Shown here in pieces: positions 17,793 to 26,013 of a DNA stretch of 64,000 nt. The DNA is taken from contig NZ_PVNH01000001.1 of assembly GCF_003001955.1 (NCBI RefSeq), positions 646,830 through 710,829 on the forward strand, in the 5' to 3' direction. Under the pieces are notes generated by a model. That model searched no databases. It saw nothing but the letters and a program-made list of their open reading frames with translations, and had not been told where the DNA came from. The translations under genes and the position numbers were made by a program. Each line of letters opens with the position of its first letter. The stretch's first letter is position 1. The stretch comes from Prauserella shujinwangii. GTDB taxonomy: Bacteria; Actinomycetota; Actinomycetes; Mycobacteriales; Pseudonocardiaceae.

Positions 17793-19532
17793 TCACCGGG
17801 TGAGCGCCGCGATCCGGTCGATGTAGTCCGCCCGTCCGATGAAACCGCCGACCCGCCCCGGTGGGACCGCGAGGCCGTCGACGAACGCGTCGAGATGCCG
17901 GATGACGTGCTCGGCGGCGGCGGAGCGGGCCTGGCGCAGCACGTCGACATCGCCGGGGCGGAGCGAACCGTGGTCGAGATGCCAGGCGGCCGAGTCCAGC
18001 AGCGCGTCGATGGCGTAGAGGCGGCGGGCGGCGCCGAGGGTCGTGCGCCACGGCCCGGGAGCGGCCGCTTCCGCGGCGCCGGACTCCTGCAGGGTCCGGC
18101 GCACGATGTGCACGTGCGCGAGGCGCTCGACCTGGTCCAGCCGGTCGTCCAGGCCGGCATGGTCGGCGTGCCGGCGGAGCCGGTTCGCGAGCACCCGCTC
18201 GTGCAGGCAGACGAGCCGGAGCACCGAGCGCGGATCGCCGGGATCGTGGCCGGGCGCGCCGTGCCCGGCCGGAGCGTCCGTGCCGTCGACGAGCTGTTTC
18301 CCGGCCTCCAGCAGCAGAAGCCGGGTGTCGCCGCCCGCGGCGTGGAAGCTGCGCGCCATGTCCTCGTAGCCGGTGATGCGGTTGGTGTGCAGGACGCCCT
18401 GGAAGCCGCAGAGCCTCCGGCAGCGGGCGGCGACCGACTCCAGCGTGGTGGTCGCGGCCGCCTTGGCGAGCGTGCGGTCGCGGTCGGCGGCGAGCCACGG
18501 CGCGTAGCCCGCGTCCCCGGCATCCGCCGCGGGTGTCGTCCTGCCGGTGCCGGTGCGTTCGGCGACGAAGTCCCGGCTCACCTTGTCGACGTAGCAGCCG
18601 AGGGCGTAGACGCGGGCGATCGCGGAGGCGAGTTCGGCCCGGTGCGCGGGGAAGCCGAGCGCGGGCACACCGGGGTCACCGATGAGGCGCTGCCTGGTGT
18701 AGCGGGCGGTGATCGCCACCGTGGCGCGGGCGGCCGAGGCCAGCGCCACGGCGGCCGAGGTGACGGCGGCGTTGACCCCGCCGAGCGTGCGGGCCAGCCG
18801 CCGCTGCGGCGGGAGCGGGTCCACCACCATGCCGTCCGTCAGCGTCGCATCGTCGCGAAGCCAGTGTCCGAACGGGATCTCGGCGTGCTCGAAGCGGATC
18901 ACCGCGTAGTCCAGCGGCAGGGGCGCCCCGCCGGGAAGGGGTACGACCCTGGCACGGGGGTGGGGGAACCGGAACGCGAACGCGTGCACGCCGTGCTCGG
19001 TGCCGCCGGTCACGAGGCGGGCGGCGACGACGGCGGTGCGGGGCAGCGCGGTCCATCCCACGTTCGGCATGATCTTCAGTGCCGCGTCGTCCGGCGTGTG
19101 CAGCGTGAAGGTGCCGCGTTCGCGGTCGTAGCGGGCCTCGGTGCGGAGGCTGACCTGGGACCCTCCGCGGCCCAGCTCCGTCGCCACGATCGCGCCGGGC
19201 GCGGCCATGGTGTCGAGCTGCGCGGTGAGCGTGTCGAGGTCGTGGCCGGACCGGCCGCATTCGACGATGGCGGTGGTCGCGACTCCGAAGTGGACCATCG
19301 CGACGTGCATCAGCGGCGGGTCCACGATCCCGGCCCACTCTATCCCGGCGAGCAGTCTCGCGGGGTCGTGGTACAGCCGCCGTGCCGGGCCCAGCAGGTG
19401 GCCGAACGCCCGCAGCCGTTCGTAGGTGGCGTTGATCCCGGTACGGGCATGGTCGAACTCGGGCCTGCCGAGCAGGGCGTCGAGTTCGGCCCACACGGAC
19501 ATGCGCTCGCGGAGGGAGGAAGGGAAGGTCAT
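17793..19532 (-). CDS. Acyl-CoA oxidase / acyl-CoA dehydrogenase-like flavoprotein
   Basis: The 579-residue protein follows the acyl-CoA oxidase (ACOX) plan. After the N-terminal helical part, the flavin stretch ATELGRGGSQVSLRTEARYD holds the conserved TELGHG-like motif. A beta-domain follows, then the helical part with LGGVNAAVTSAAVALASAARATVAITARYTRQR. The C-terminal half resembles the ACOX C-domain. Such enzymes insert a 2,3-double bond into an acyl thioester using O2. Its ATG overlaps the stop of the thioesterase-ketosynthase gene (ATGA), so the two are translationally coupled. Within the locus it may desaturate the growing or finished acyl chain; this is inference. Confidence 0.85.
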   Translation of the reverse strand: MTFPSSLRERMSVWAELDALLGRPEFDHARTGINATYERLRAFGHLLGPARRLYHDPARLLAGIEWAGIVDPPLMHVAMVHFGVATTAIVECGRSGHDLDTLTAQLDTMAAPGAIVATELGRGGSQVSLRTEARYDRERGTFTLHTPDDAALKIMPNVGWTALPRTAVVAARLVTGGTEHGVHAFAFRFPHPRARVVPLPGGAPLPLDYAVIRFEHAEIPFGHWLRDDATLTDGMVVDPLPPQRRLARTLGGVNAAVTSAAVALASAARATVAITARYTRQRLIGDPGVPALGFPAHRAELASAIARVYALGCYVDKVSRDFVAERTGTGRTTPAADAGDAGYAPWLAADRDRTLAKAAATTTLESVAARCRRLCGFQGVLHTNRITGYEDMARSFHAAGGDTRLLLLEAGKQLVDGTDAPAGHGAPGHDPGDPRSVLRLVCLHERVLANRLRRHADHAGLDDRLDQVERLAHVHIVRRTLQESGAAEAAAPGPWRTTLGAARRLYAIDALLDSAAWHLDHGSLRPGDVDVLRQARSAAAEHVIRHLDAFVDGLAVPPGRVGGFIGRADYIDRIAALTR

Positions 19533-21583
19533 CGGGCGGCCACCTCCGTGTACCAGTAGCGGCGCAGGTTCCACGAGCGTGGCGGGCGGCGTTGCCGGGT
19601 GCTCCCGTGCGGCGGCGGGGTGGCGACGACGACGTGGGCGTTGGCGCCGGAGAGCCCGAACGACGAGACGGCGGCGCGGCGGCGACCTGGGAGGGGCCAC
19701 GGTTCGAGTGCGGTGGGCACGCGCAGGGCCGAGTGCTCCCAGTCGATGGCCGGTGCCGGGGCCTTGTGGTGCAACGACGCGGGAACCTGCCCATGCCGCA
19801 GTGCCAGCACCACCTTGAGGAGTCCGGCGATTCCCGCCGCGGGTTCGAGGTGCCCGATGTTGGTCTTCACCGAGCCGACGAGGCAAGGGCGGGGGTTGGC
19901 TCCGTAGACCTCGTGCAGGGCGGCGAGCTCGACCTCGTCGCCGACCTTCGTGCCGGGCCCGTGGGCTTCGACGCACGCCACCTCGGCGGGGCGCGCTCCG
20001 GCGTCGGCGAGGGCCTCGCGCATCATGCGGATCTGTCCTGGCACGCTGGTGGTGACGATGTTGCGGCCGGACCGGCCGTTGGCGTTGATCGCGGAGCCCT
20101 CGATCACCGCATGGAGGGGATCGCCGTCGCCGAGCGCGTCGGTGAGGCGCTTGAGCAGGACGACGGCGATACCCTCGGCACGTGCGTAGCCGTCGGCGTC
20201 GACGCTGGCGAAGGCGGACCGGCCGTGCGGGGACAGGGCTTTCGCCAGGCCGTGCGCGGGTCCGGCGTCGGGGTTGAGGATCAGGTGCGCTCCCGCGGCG
20301 AAGGCGGTGTCGACCTCGCCGTCGCGCAGCGCCCGGCAGGCGGTGTGGACGGCGGTGAGCGAGGCCGAGCACGAGGTGTCGAGGGTGATGCTCGGCCCGC
20401 TCAGGTCGAAGAAATGCGATACCCGGCCGGAAAGGAAGCTCTTCAGCCCCCCGCCGGAGAGGGTGTACATGTTGGGTGTCACGGTGCCGGTGGAGAGGTC
20501 CCAGTAGTCGGAGTGGCTCTCGCCGACCCAGATCCCGGAGCGCGGGCCCGCCACGTCCTCCGGGAGGAGCCCGGCATCGTCGATGGCCTCCTGCACGGCC
20601 ATGAGCAGCAGTCGCAGGCGGGGGTCGGCACGGTGCGCCTCCCGGGTGCCGAATCCGAAGTGACCTGCGTCGAACAGGTCCACGCCGTCGATGAATCCGC
20701 CGGCGCGCAGGAGCGGCCTGTGTGGATCGGTGGCGCGGCCGGCGGGTACGGGGCCGACCGCGCAACGGCCTTCGCGGAGCAGGCGCCAGAACTCGGCGGG
20801 GCCGCCCGCGCCGGGGAACCGGCAGGCCATGCCGACGACGGCGATGGGGTCGGTGTGCCGCGTGGCCGCGCCGGTGTCCCGCGCGGCGAGGCGCAGGATC
20901 GCCTCCCGTTGCTCGGCGACGGTGAAGTGTCCCCCCTCGACCAGGTGCAGGGAGACGTCGGCGTGGGTCGACGCGCGCCACTCCAGGAGGTCTCCCAGCG
21001 CGAAGAGTGGCTCTCCGGTGCCCGCCACGACACTGATCGGGCAGGAGAGCGGGCGCGGAGCCGGGCGGTGCTCGCCCACCGCGGTGGCGTCGGCGCGGAT
21101 CACGGCGATGTTGGCGAGAATCGCGTCGCGGGCGGACTCCGGTGCCCCGCCGAGCCGCACCACCTCGTCGGCCATGTCCTCGTCCGTCAGGTCGTGCAGG
21201 GACGAGAACAGCCGGTGCGGCAGGTGCGGGGGCGGGGCGGACAGGACGAACAGCCGCTCCGGGCCGCGCGCGCCACGCTCGGCGAGCACGGTGGCGACAG
21301 CGTGGGCCAGCCATGCGCCCATCGAATGCCCGAGGAGGAAGAACCTGCCGGGCAGCCGGGGGACGACGTCCGCGGCGATGTCCTCGGCGAGTTGCCGCAG
21401 TGACCGCCCGAGGGGCTCCCGACGACGGGTTCCCCTGCCGGGCAGCAGCAGCGGGAGAACGTCCACACCGGGGATGCGCCATTCGTCGAAAAGGGACGGT
21501 GGAGCACCGGAGTAGGGCAGGCAGAGCAGGTGTCGGTCGGCGTGGGGATTGGGGTCATGCGCCAGCCACGGAGTCGACGGCAC
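19529..21583 (-). CDS. Thioesterase-ketosynthase fusion protein
   Basis: This 684-residue protein joins two domains in an order I do not know from standard PKSs. Residues about 15-235 are a type II thioesterase-like alpha/beta hydrolase (CLPYSGAPPS, nucleophile motif GHSMG at 85-89, His in VEGGHFT at about 219). The usual Asp turn reads GTGEP, so the acid residue may be altered. Residues about 243-655 form a modular-type ketosynthase. They hold PIAVVGMACRFPG, active Cys about 405 in DTSCSAS, His about 541 in EAHGPGT, and Lys/His in KTNIGH about 573-578. The protein ends in a short WNLRRYWY linker with no AT or ACP. It sits between the SDR and acyl-CoA oxidase genes and presumably works with the free ACP. 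Confidence 0.88.
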   Translation of the reverse strand: MPSTPWLAHDPNPHADRHLLCLPYSGAPPSLFDEWRIPGVDVLPLLLPGRGTRRREPLGRSLRQLAEDIAADVVPRLPGRFFLLGHSMGAWLAHAVATVLAERGARGPERLFVLSAPPPHLPHRLFSSLHDLTDEDMADEVVRLGGAPESARDAILANIAVIRADATAVGEHRPAPRPLSCPISVVAGTGEPLFALGDLLEWRASTHADVSLHLVEGGHFTVAEQREAILRLAARDTGAATRHTDPIAVVGMACRFPGAGGPAEFWRLLREGRCAVGPVPAGRATDPHRPLLRAGGFIDGVDLFDAGHFGFGTREAHRADPRLRLLLMAVQEAIDDAGLLPEDVAGPRSGIWVGESHSDYWDLSTGTVTPNMYTLSGGGLKSFLSGRVSHFFDLSGPSITLDTSCSASLTAVHTACRALRDGEVDTAFAAGAHLILNPDAGPAHGLAKALSPHGRSAFASVDADGYARAEGIAVVLLKRLTDALGDGDPLHAVIEGSAINANGRSGRNIVTTSVPGQIRMMREALADAGARPAEVACVEAHGPGTKVGDEVELAALHEVYGANPRPCLVGSVKTNIGHLEPAAGIAGLLKVVLALRHGQVPASLHHKAPAPAIDWEHSALRVPTALEPWPLPGRRRAAVSSFGLSGANAHVVVATPPPHGSTRQRRPPRSWNLRRYWYTEVAAR

Positions 21584-21610
21584 GGCCGGTTCCTCTCCAG
21601 AGTGTGCGGG

Positions 21611-22375
21611 TCAGTACTGGGTGAATCCGCCGTCGACGCTGATCGCCGCGCCGGAGATCGCGCCCGCCTGGGGCGAGGCGAGCACGCCCACGAGCGCGGC
21701 GACCTCGGACGGCTCGACCATGCGGCCGAGGTCGCCGGTGTAGTGGGCGGCGGCCTGTCCGAAGTCGGCACCGGTGGCCTCGATCGCCCCCTGCAGCTCG
21801 CGGGGGATCATCTCGGTGTCCGTGATGCCGGGGCAGACGGCGTTGGCGGTGATGCCACGCGTGGTGACCTCCTTGGCCAGGGTCTTGGTGTAGCCCACCA
21901 GGGCGTGTTTGGCCGTGGTGTAGCCGACCAGGCCGGCGGCTCCGGTTTTGCCCGCGATCGAGGCCATGTTCACGATCCGGCCGTAGCCGCGCGGCAGCAT
22001 GTGCGGCAGGACGGCACGGCAGGCCCAGAAGGCCGAGTCGACGTTGAGGGTGAACGCGCGGTCGAGCGCATCGTCGTCGAGTTCGGCGATCGGCCTTCCG
22101 TCGTCGGTGACGCCGCCGGCGTTGTTGACCAGCACGTCGATGCGGCGGTAGGTGTCGATGGTCTCCTCGACCAGGTTGGTGACCTGCCGGGGATCGGTGA
22201 CGTCGCAGGGGATGTACCGGGCCCGGTCCCCGGCCGCGAGCCCGGCGACGGCCTCGCGCCCGCGTTCGGCGGAGCGTCCGGAGACGACCACGGTCGCTCC
22301 GTCCGCGAGGAGCCGCTTGGCGCAGGCGAGACCGATGCCCGCGGTGGCACCGGTGATGACGGCGATCTGCCCCAC
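21611..22375 (-). CDS. 3-oxoacyl-ACP reductase-like SDR
   Basis: The 254-residue SDR is of FabG type. It has VITGATAGIGLACAKRL, DVLVNNAGGVTDDG, Ser in VNMASIAGKTG, YTTAKHALVGYTK as YxxxK, ANAVCPGITDTEM and the C-terminal SVDGGFTQY. It would reduce a beta-ketoacyl-ACP with NADPH. The position between the KAS-II and TE-KS genes (gaps of 21 and 27 bases) makes it the beta-carbon reductase of this locus. A specific dehydratase and enoyl reductase are not encoded here. Confidence 0.9.
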   Translation of the reverse strand: MGQIAVITGATAGIGLACAKRLLADGATVVVSGRSAERGREAVAGLAAGDRARYIPCDVTDPRQVTNLVEETIDTYRRIDVLVNNAGGVTDDGRPIAELDDDALDRAFTLNVDSAFWACRAVLPHMLPRGYGRIVNMASIAGKTGAAGLVGYTTAKHALVGYTKTLAKEVTTRGITANAVCPGITDTEMIPRELQGAIEATGADFGQAAAHYTGDLGRMVEPSEVAALVGVLASPQAGAISGAAISVDGGFTQY

Positions 22376-22396
22376 GGTCGGTGTCCTTTCTCTGGT

Positions 22397-23629
22397 TCAG
22401 GCGGTGGTGAGGGCCAGGACGGCGTTGTGCCCGCCGAAGCCGAAGCTGTTCGAGAGCGCGGTGTCGAACCGGCCGGGCCGGGCCTGCCCGGCGACCAGGT
22501 CGAGCGGGGCGGCCTGGTCGCACGGTGTGTGCAGGTTCGCGGTGGGCGGGACGGTCTGGGTGTGCAGCGCGAGGGCCGTGTAGGCCGCCTCGATCGCTCC
22601 GGCGGCGCCGAGCGTGTGCCCGGTGACGCCCTTGGTGGAGGTCACGACCGCCTCCGGGAGCAGCTCGGCGATCACCGCCGCTTCGACGCCGTCTCCGGTG
22701 GGCGTGGAGGTGGCGTGAGCGTTGACGTGGCCGATCTCGTGCGGGCCGAGCCCGGCGTCGCGGCAGGCGGCCCGGATCGCGGCCTTGGCGCCGTGCCCTT
22801 CGGGGTGGGGCGCGGTGATGTGGTAGGCGTCGGCGGTGGCCCCGTAACCGGCGAGCCTGGCGTAGGGCCGGGCGCCGCGCGCGGTGGCATCGGCTTCGCG
22901 TTCGAGCACGAGGACCGCCGCGCCTTCGGCCATGATGAAGCCGTCGTGGTCGCGGTCGAAGGGGCGGGACGCTCTGGACGGCGGGTGCCGCCGGGCGCGC
23001 GTCAGCGCACGGAGCTTGTGGAACCCGGCCACGTGCAGTGGTGTGATGCCGGCGTCGGTCCCGCCGCAGACGACGACGTCGGCCGTGTCGGCGCGCAGCA
23101 GGCCGAGGCCGAGCCCGATCGCGGTGGCACCGGACGCGCAGGCGGTGGAGACGACGAGGTTGGGGCCCCGCGTGCCGAGCTCGATGGACAGGATCCCGGA
23201 GACCATGTTGACCAGGCCCTTCGGGAGGAAACGCGCGGTGACGGCTTCGGGACCTCGTTCGAGCAGCCGGGCATGGTTGTCCTCGAACGTCTTCGCGCCG
23301 CCGAACGCGGTGCCCAGCACGACCGCGACGCGGCTGCCGTCGAGGGCCGCCCGGGTGAGGCCGGCACCTTCGAGCGCCGCTTCGGCCGCGACCAGCGCGA
23401 ACTGGGTGCTGCGGTCGTAGTGCCGGGAGACGCGGCGCCCGGTGAGCCGGTCGGCATCGAAGGTGTCCGGAACCGGGCTGGCGAAGGGGACGGGCGCGTC
23501 CCCGAGTTCCTCGAGGACGCGGGCGGTGGGCAGGCCCGCGCAGGCGGTTTCCCAGTTCTCGTCGATCCCGATCCCGGCGGGGCCGACGATGCCGATGCCG
23601 GTGATCGAGGCGGGAAAGGGGCGGTGCAT
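22397..23629 (-). CDS. 3-oxoacyl-ACP synthase II (FabF-like ketosynthase)
   Basis: The 410-residue discrete KAS-II has its active Cys at about 164 in STACASG. His about 305 is in NAHATSTPTGD, Lys about 333 in TKGVTGHT, and His about 338 and the NSFGFGGHN C-terminal loop are also present. All catalytic residues are intact, so it can decarboxylate and condense malonyl-ACP. It lies 3 bases after the ACP stop, so the two are co-translated. No chain-length-factor partner is present, unlike aromatic or polyene type II systems. The TE-KS fusion could take an analogous partner role, though it too has an active Cys. Confidence 0.93.
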   Translation of the reverse strand: MHRPFPASITGIGIVGPAGIGIDENWETACAGLPTARVLEELGDAPVPFASPVPDTFDADRLTGRRVSRHYDRSTQFALVAAEAALEGAGLTRAALDGSRVAVVLGTAFGGAKTFEDNHARLLERGPEAVTARFLPKGLVNMVSGILSIELGTRGPNLVVSTACASGATAIGLGLGLLRADTADVVVCGGTDAGITPLHVAGFHKLRALTRARRHPPSRASRPFDRDHDGFIMAEGAAVLVLEREADATARGARPYARLAGYGATADAYHITAPHPEGHGAKAAIRAACRDAGLGPHEIGHVNAHATSTPTGDGVEAAVIAELLPEAVVTSTKGVTGHTLGAAGAIEAAYTALALHTQTVPPTANLHTPCDQAAPLDLVAGQARPGRFDTALSNSFGFGGHNAVLALTTA

Positions 23630-23632
23630 GGA

Positions 23633-23872
23633 TCACGCGCTCCTCTTCGCGGTGACGGCACTGATCACCTGGCCGACCGTGCTCTTGTTGGTGAGCTCGT
23701 CCTCGTCGACGGCGATGCCGAATCTCTCCTTGAGGATGTCGACGAGTTCGATCGTCGCCACGGAGTCGACGCCGAGCTCGTCCAGGGTTCTTTCCGGATC
23801 GATGTCGGCGGAGTCCACGTCGAAGTTCGTGGTGAGGATCTCGGTCAGTTCACCGGACACATCGGACACCAT
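23633..23872 (-). CDS. Acyl carrier protein
   Basis: The 79-residue ACP carries the phosphopantetheine Ser in LGVDSVATIEL (about residue 36). It has the acidic helix II expected for partner recognition and an IAVDEDELTNKSTVGQVISAV end. ATG 23872 is chosen because AGGAG lies 8-12 bases upstream and the fold begins at once; the longer frame adds unrelated residues. It is the first structural gene of the leftward PKS-like operon and should tether the growing chain for both ketosynthases. Confidence 0.93.
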   Translation of the reverse strand: MVSDVSGELTEILTTNFDVDSADIDPERTLDELGVDSVATIELVDILKERFGIAVDEDELTNKSTVGQVISAVTAKRSA

Positions 23873-23983
23873 GCGCTGACTCTCCTGTGCTGTGCGGGAA
23901 TCGCCGGACTGGTCGGCGTCGACCTCTTCACGTTGGCACGGCATGGAAGGGGCCGGGTACCCCTGAACGTGTGTACCGGGTAC

Positions 23984-24006
23984 TTGACATCCTGAAGGAA
24001 TTGACA
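23984..24006. promoter_or_regulatory. Direct repeat in ACP-operon promoter region
   Basis: TTGACA occurs at 23984-23989 and 24001-24006 on the plus strand, period 17. Both lie in the 173-base gap upstream of the leftward ACP operon and just downstream of the TPR regulator gene. A GGGTACCC palindrome lies nearby. The repeats may be an activator site for the operon. They are not positioned as a -35 box for any plus-strand gene. Tentative. Confidence 0.3.
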
Positions 24007-24045
24007 ATCCGGCGATTTTCTGTCCTCAGTGGATAGACAGTTGTC

Positions 24046-25398
24046 TCAGGGGACTGCCGACCGGGTGCGGCGGAGGAGGTTGCGGGCGGCGACGTTGCCG
24101 GAGTGCGAGCGCAGCAGTCCGCGCAGTGTGGCGAAGGCGGTGTCCGCCCGGCCGGAGGACAGCAGCGGGTAGTCGTCGAGGAACCGGTGCCAGCTCTCGC
24201 ACGCCTGCTCCAGGCGTCCGTGCGACAGTTGCAGCTCCGCCAGCCGGGCCAGGGTGATCGTCCGGGTGCGCAGCTCGTTGCGTGGCCGGGTGCGCACCGA
24301 CTGCGTCAGCAGCCGGATCGCCTCGCCCCGGCTGCCGAGGTAGGCGGCGACGGCAGCGTGCTGGTAGGCGAGTGAGGCCTGGTGGCAAGTTCCCACCGGT
24401 GGTGCCGAGTGGTCGGCGCGCGCCGCGAAGCCGTCCGCGGCCCGCAGGCTCGCCAGCGCGCCGCGGCGGTCGCCGGCCGCCGCCTGGGCGACGCCGAGCT
24501 GGCCGAGCAGGCAGGCCCGGGTCCGGGGCGGCATCGGGTGCGCGGTGCGCCGGGCCGCGGCCTCGGCGAGGTCGACGGCTTCCCCGCGGTGGCCGAGGAG
24601 CCGGGCCTGCAGGCTCAGCGCGCGCAGCGACATGGCGTGGACGACATGGTCCGCTCCCTCGACCGCGAGCCGGAGACCGGCCAGGTAGTAGTGCTGGGCG
24701 AGGCCGTGCAGTTCGTCGTCGAAACACATGTACCCGCACAGGTAGGTGAGGCGTGCGGCGGTGCGGAGCAGCTCCCCGCGGGACGCGGGACTGCCGCCGG
24801 AGCGCAGTGCCGGTGCGATGGTCGAGGCCAGGTAGCCCGCGAGCGCGGTGCGTGCGTGACCTCCGCCGAACGCGAGGTCCGCGTCGGAGAACACCCGCAG
24901 CATCGCCGTCGCCGCGTGCGGGTCCACCCGGCCGGCACGCGCCGCCTCGTGCCCGGCGAACGCGGTGGTCACCGGGATGCTCGCCAGCGTCGCCCAGGGC
25001 GGCACGGAGAGCGCGGCGGTCCGGTAGGTGAGCGCCGGGGCTCCCGGTGTTCCCGTGCTCGCCTCGTAGGCGTCGACGAGCCGGTTCACGATGTCCTGGT
25101 GCCACCACGCCTCCCAGCGGTCGCCCTCGCGCGGCGGTCCGGCGGAGGTGAGGCCGGCATCGGCTGCCGTGACCGTCCGGCCCAGGGCGCGGGACAGAGC
25201 CTCCGCCACCAGGTCCGGGACCGGGGGCCTCGGCCGCACCCCGGTGAGCCACTGGGCGACGGAGGCACGCTGGTACCTCAGGGTCAGCCCGTTCTCCGCG
25301 CCCAGCCGGTTGACCGCGCGCGCCAGCGCGGGGCCGTTCCATCCGGCCTCCGCCAGCAGTGCGCCGAGTTGATGGTTGGCGACCCGGGGTGCTCGCAT
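24046..25398 (-). CDS. XRE/TPR cluster-type transcriptional regulator
   Basis: The 450-residue protein has an N-terminal helix-turn-helix-like part (VANHQLGALLAEAGWNGPALARAVNRLG and RYQRASVAQWLTG, residues 5-55). A long helical TPR-like region follows, with repeated A-x-x-x-L-x-x-x-A patterns, RARLLGHRGEAVDLAEAAARR and ETF-length repeats to the C-terminus. Such regulators are common in actinomycete natural-product loci. It is directly upstream of the ACP operon on the same strand, so it may be autoregulated with it or act on the promoter between them. The effector is unknown. Confidence 0.8.
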   Translation of the reverse strand: MRAPRVANHQLGALLAEAGWNGPALARAVNRLGAENGLTLRYQRASVAQWLTGVRPRPPVPDLVAEALSRALGRTVTAADAGLTSAGPPREGDRWEAWWHQDIVNRLVDAYEASTGTPGAPALTYRTAALSVPPWATLASIPVTTAFAGHEAARAGRVDPHAATAMLRVFSDADLAFGGGHARTALAGYLASTIAPALRSGGSPASRGELLRTAARLTYLCGYMCFDDELHGLAQHYYLAGLRLAVEGADHVVHAMSLRALSLQARLLGHRGEAVDLAEAAARRTAHPMPPRTRACLLGQLGVAQAAAGDRRGALASLRAADGFAARADHSAPPVGTCHQASLAYQHAAVAAYLGSRGEAIRLLTQSVRTRPRNELRTRTITLARLAELQLSHGRLEQACESWHRFLDDYPLLSSGRADTAFATLRGLLRSHSGNVAARNLLRRTRSAVP

Positions 25399-25868
25399 CC
25401 CGTTCCTCCGCTTTCGCGTGTGAGTCGGATCGGCAGTCTCGGCAACGCGGACGTGCCGCCGCCCGCTACCTGTTCATCACCTTCTGTCACGTCTCGTGCC
25501 CGTTCGGTGACTGTACCCGCGAGCCGGCGGCGGGCGGAGCGCTCGGCGAAAGGTCCGTCGCCCGGCACGAACCGGCTGCCCGGCAAGCGGCAGCGGGAAC
25601 GAGGCCGTCCGGAGTATCGAGCCGGTGCTGGGCGGAGGCGTCCCGCCGTCCGCGACGGTGCGGGGACTCCGGGGGCGGCCCGGGTGCGGGTCGCCGGGCG
25701 ACGGGCGCGAAAGTCCGATGTGGATGATCGGTTTCCGGTGCGCGGCGCTGTCCGGCGCGGAGCCGGCTCCGCGCCGGGTGCGGCGCGAGCGGGGCCGGGG
25801 GCTGCCGATCGCCGGGGCGCGTGCGTCGGGCCTCTTCCGATTCGCCCCGAACAACTGTCACCGGCCTC
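25399..25868. other. Intergenic gap, no gene seen
   Basis: About 470 bases between the divergent TPR regulator gene and the promoter of the demethylation operon. Several open frames cross it but none has a ribosome site, a recognisable family or consistent coding character. It presumably holds the regulator promoter. Confidence 0.5.
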
Positions 25869-25898
25869 TTGACGGCCTCACGTGACGGCGCTCACAAT
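25869..25898 (+). promoter_or_regulatory. Candidate sigma-70-type promoter of the demethylation operon
   Basis: TTGACG (25869-25874) and CACAAT (25893-25898) are separated by 18 bases. They lie about 115 bases upstream of the first start codon, and the palindrome at 25933 falls just downstream, where a repressor would block. Match to consensus is fair, not strong. Confidence 0.4.
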
Positions 25899-25932
25899 GG
25901 CGAATCTCAAGGAGTTGCGTATAGAACAACCG

Positions 25933-25949
25933 GTTGCGCACAGCGCAAC
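25933..25949. promoter_or_regulatory. Perfect palindrome operator candidate upstream of demethylase operon
   Basis: GTTGCGC and GCGCAAC are perfect 7-bp arms around ACA. A related looser copy GTTG...CAAC lies just before it at 25915-25931. The site is downstream of the candidate promoter and 65 bases before the start codon, fitting a substrate-responsive repressor of IclR or GntR type. No regulator gene for it is in the operon. Confidence 0.5.
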
Positions 25950-26013
25950 ATACTGCAGGGCGATCGCCCACCCCTCACAGCAAGATCGTCGGGCCCGAAT
26001 CGAGGTGGCCCCT

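Noticed and set aside
17793..21482. Single 1229-codon minus-strand frame
   Set aside because: It joins the acyl-CoA oxidase frame to a shadow of the TE-KS gene. The oxidase starts at 19532, coupled to the TE-KS stop.
25477..25861. Overlapping ORFs in the gap upstream of the demethylation operon
   Set aside because: Arg/Pro-rich products, no ribosome sites, and both strands equally open because of high GC.
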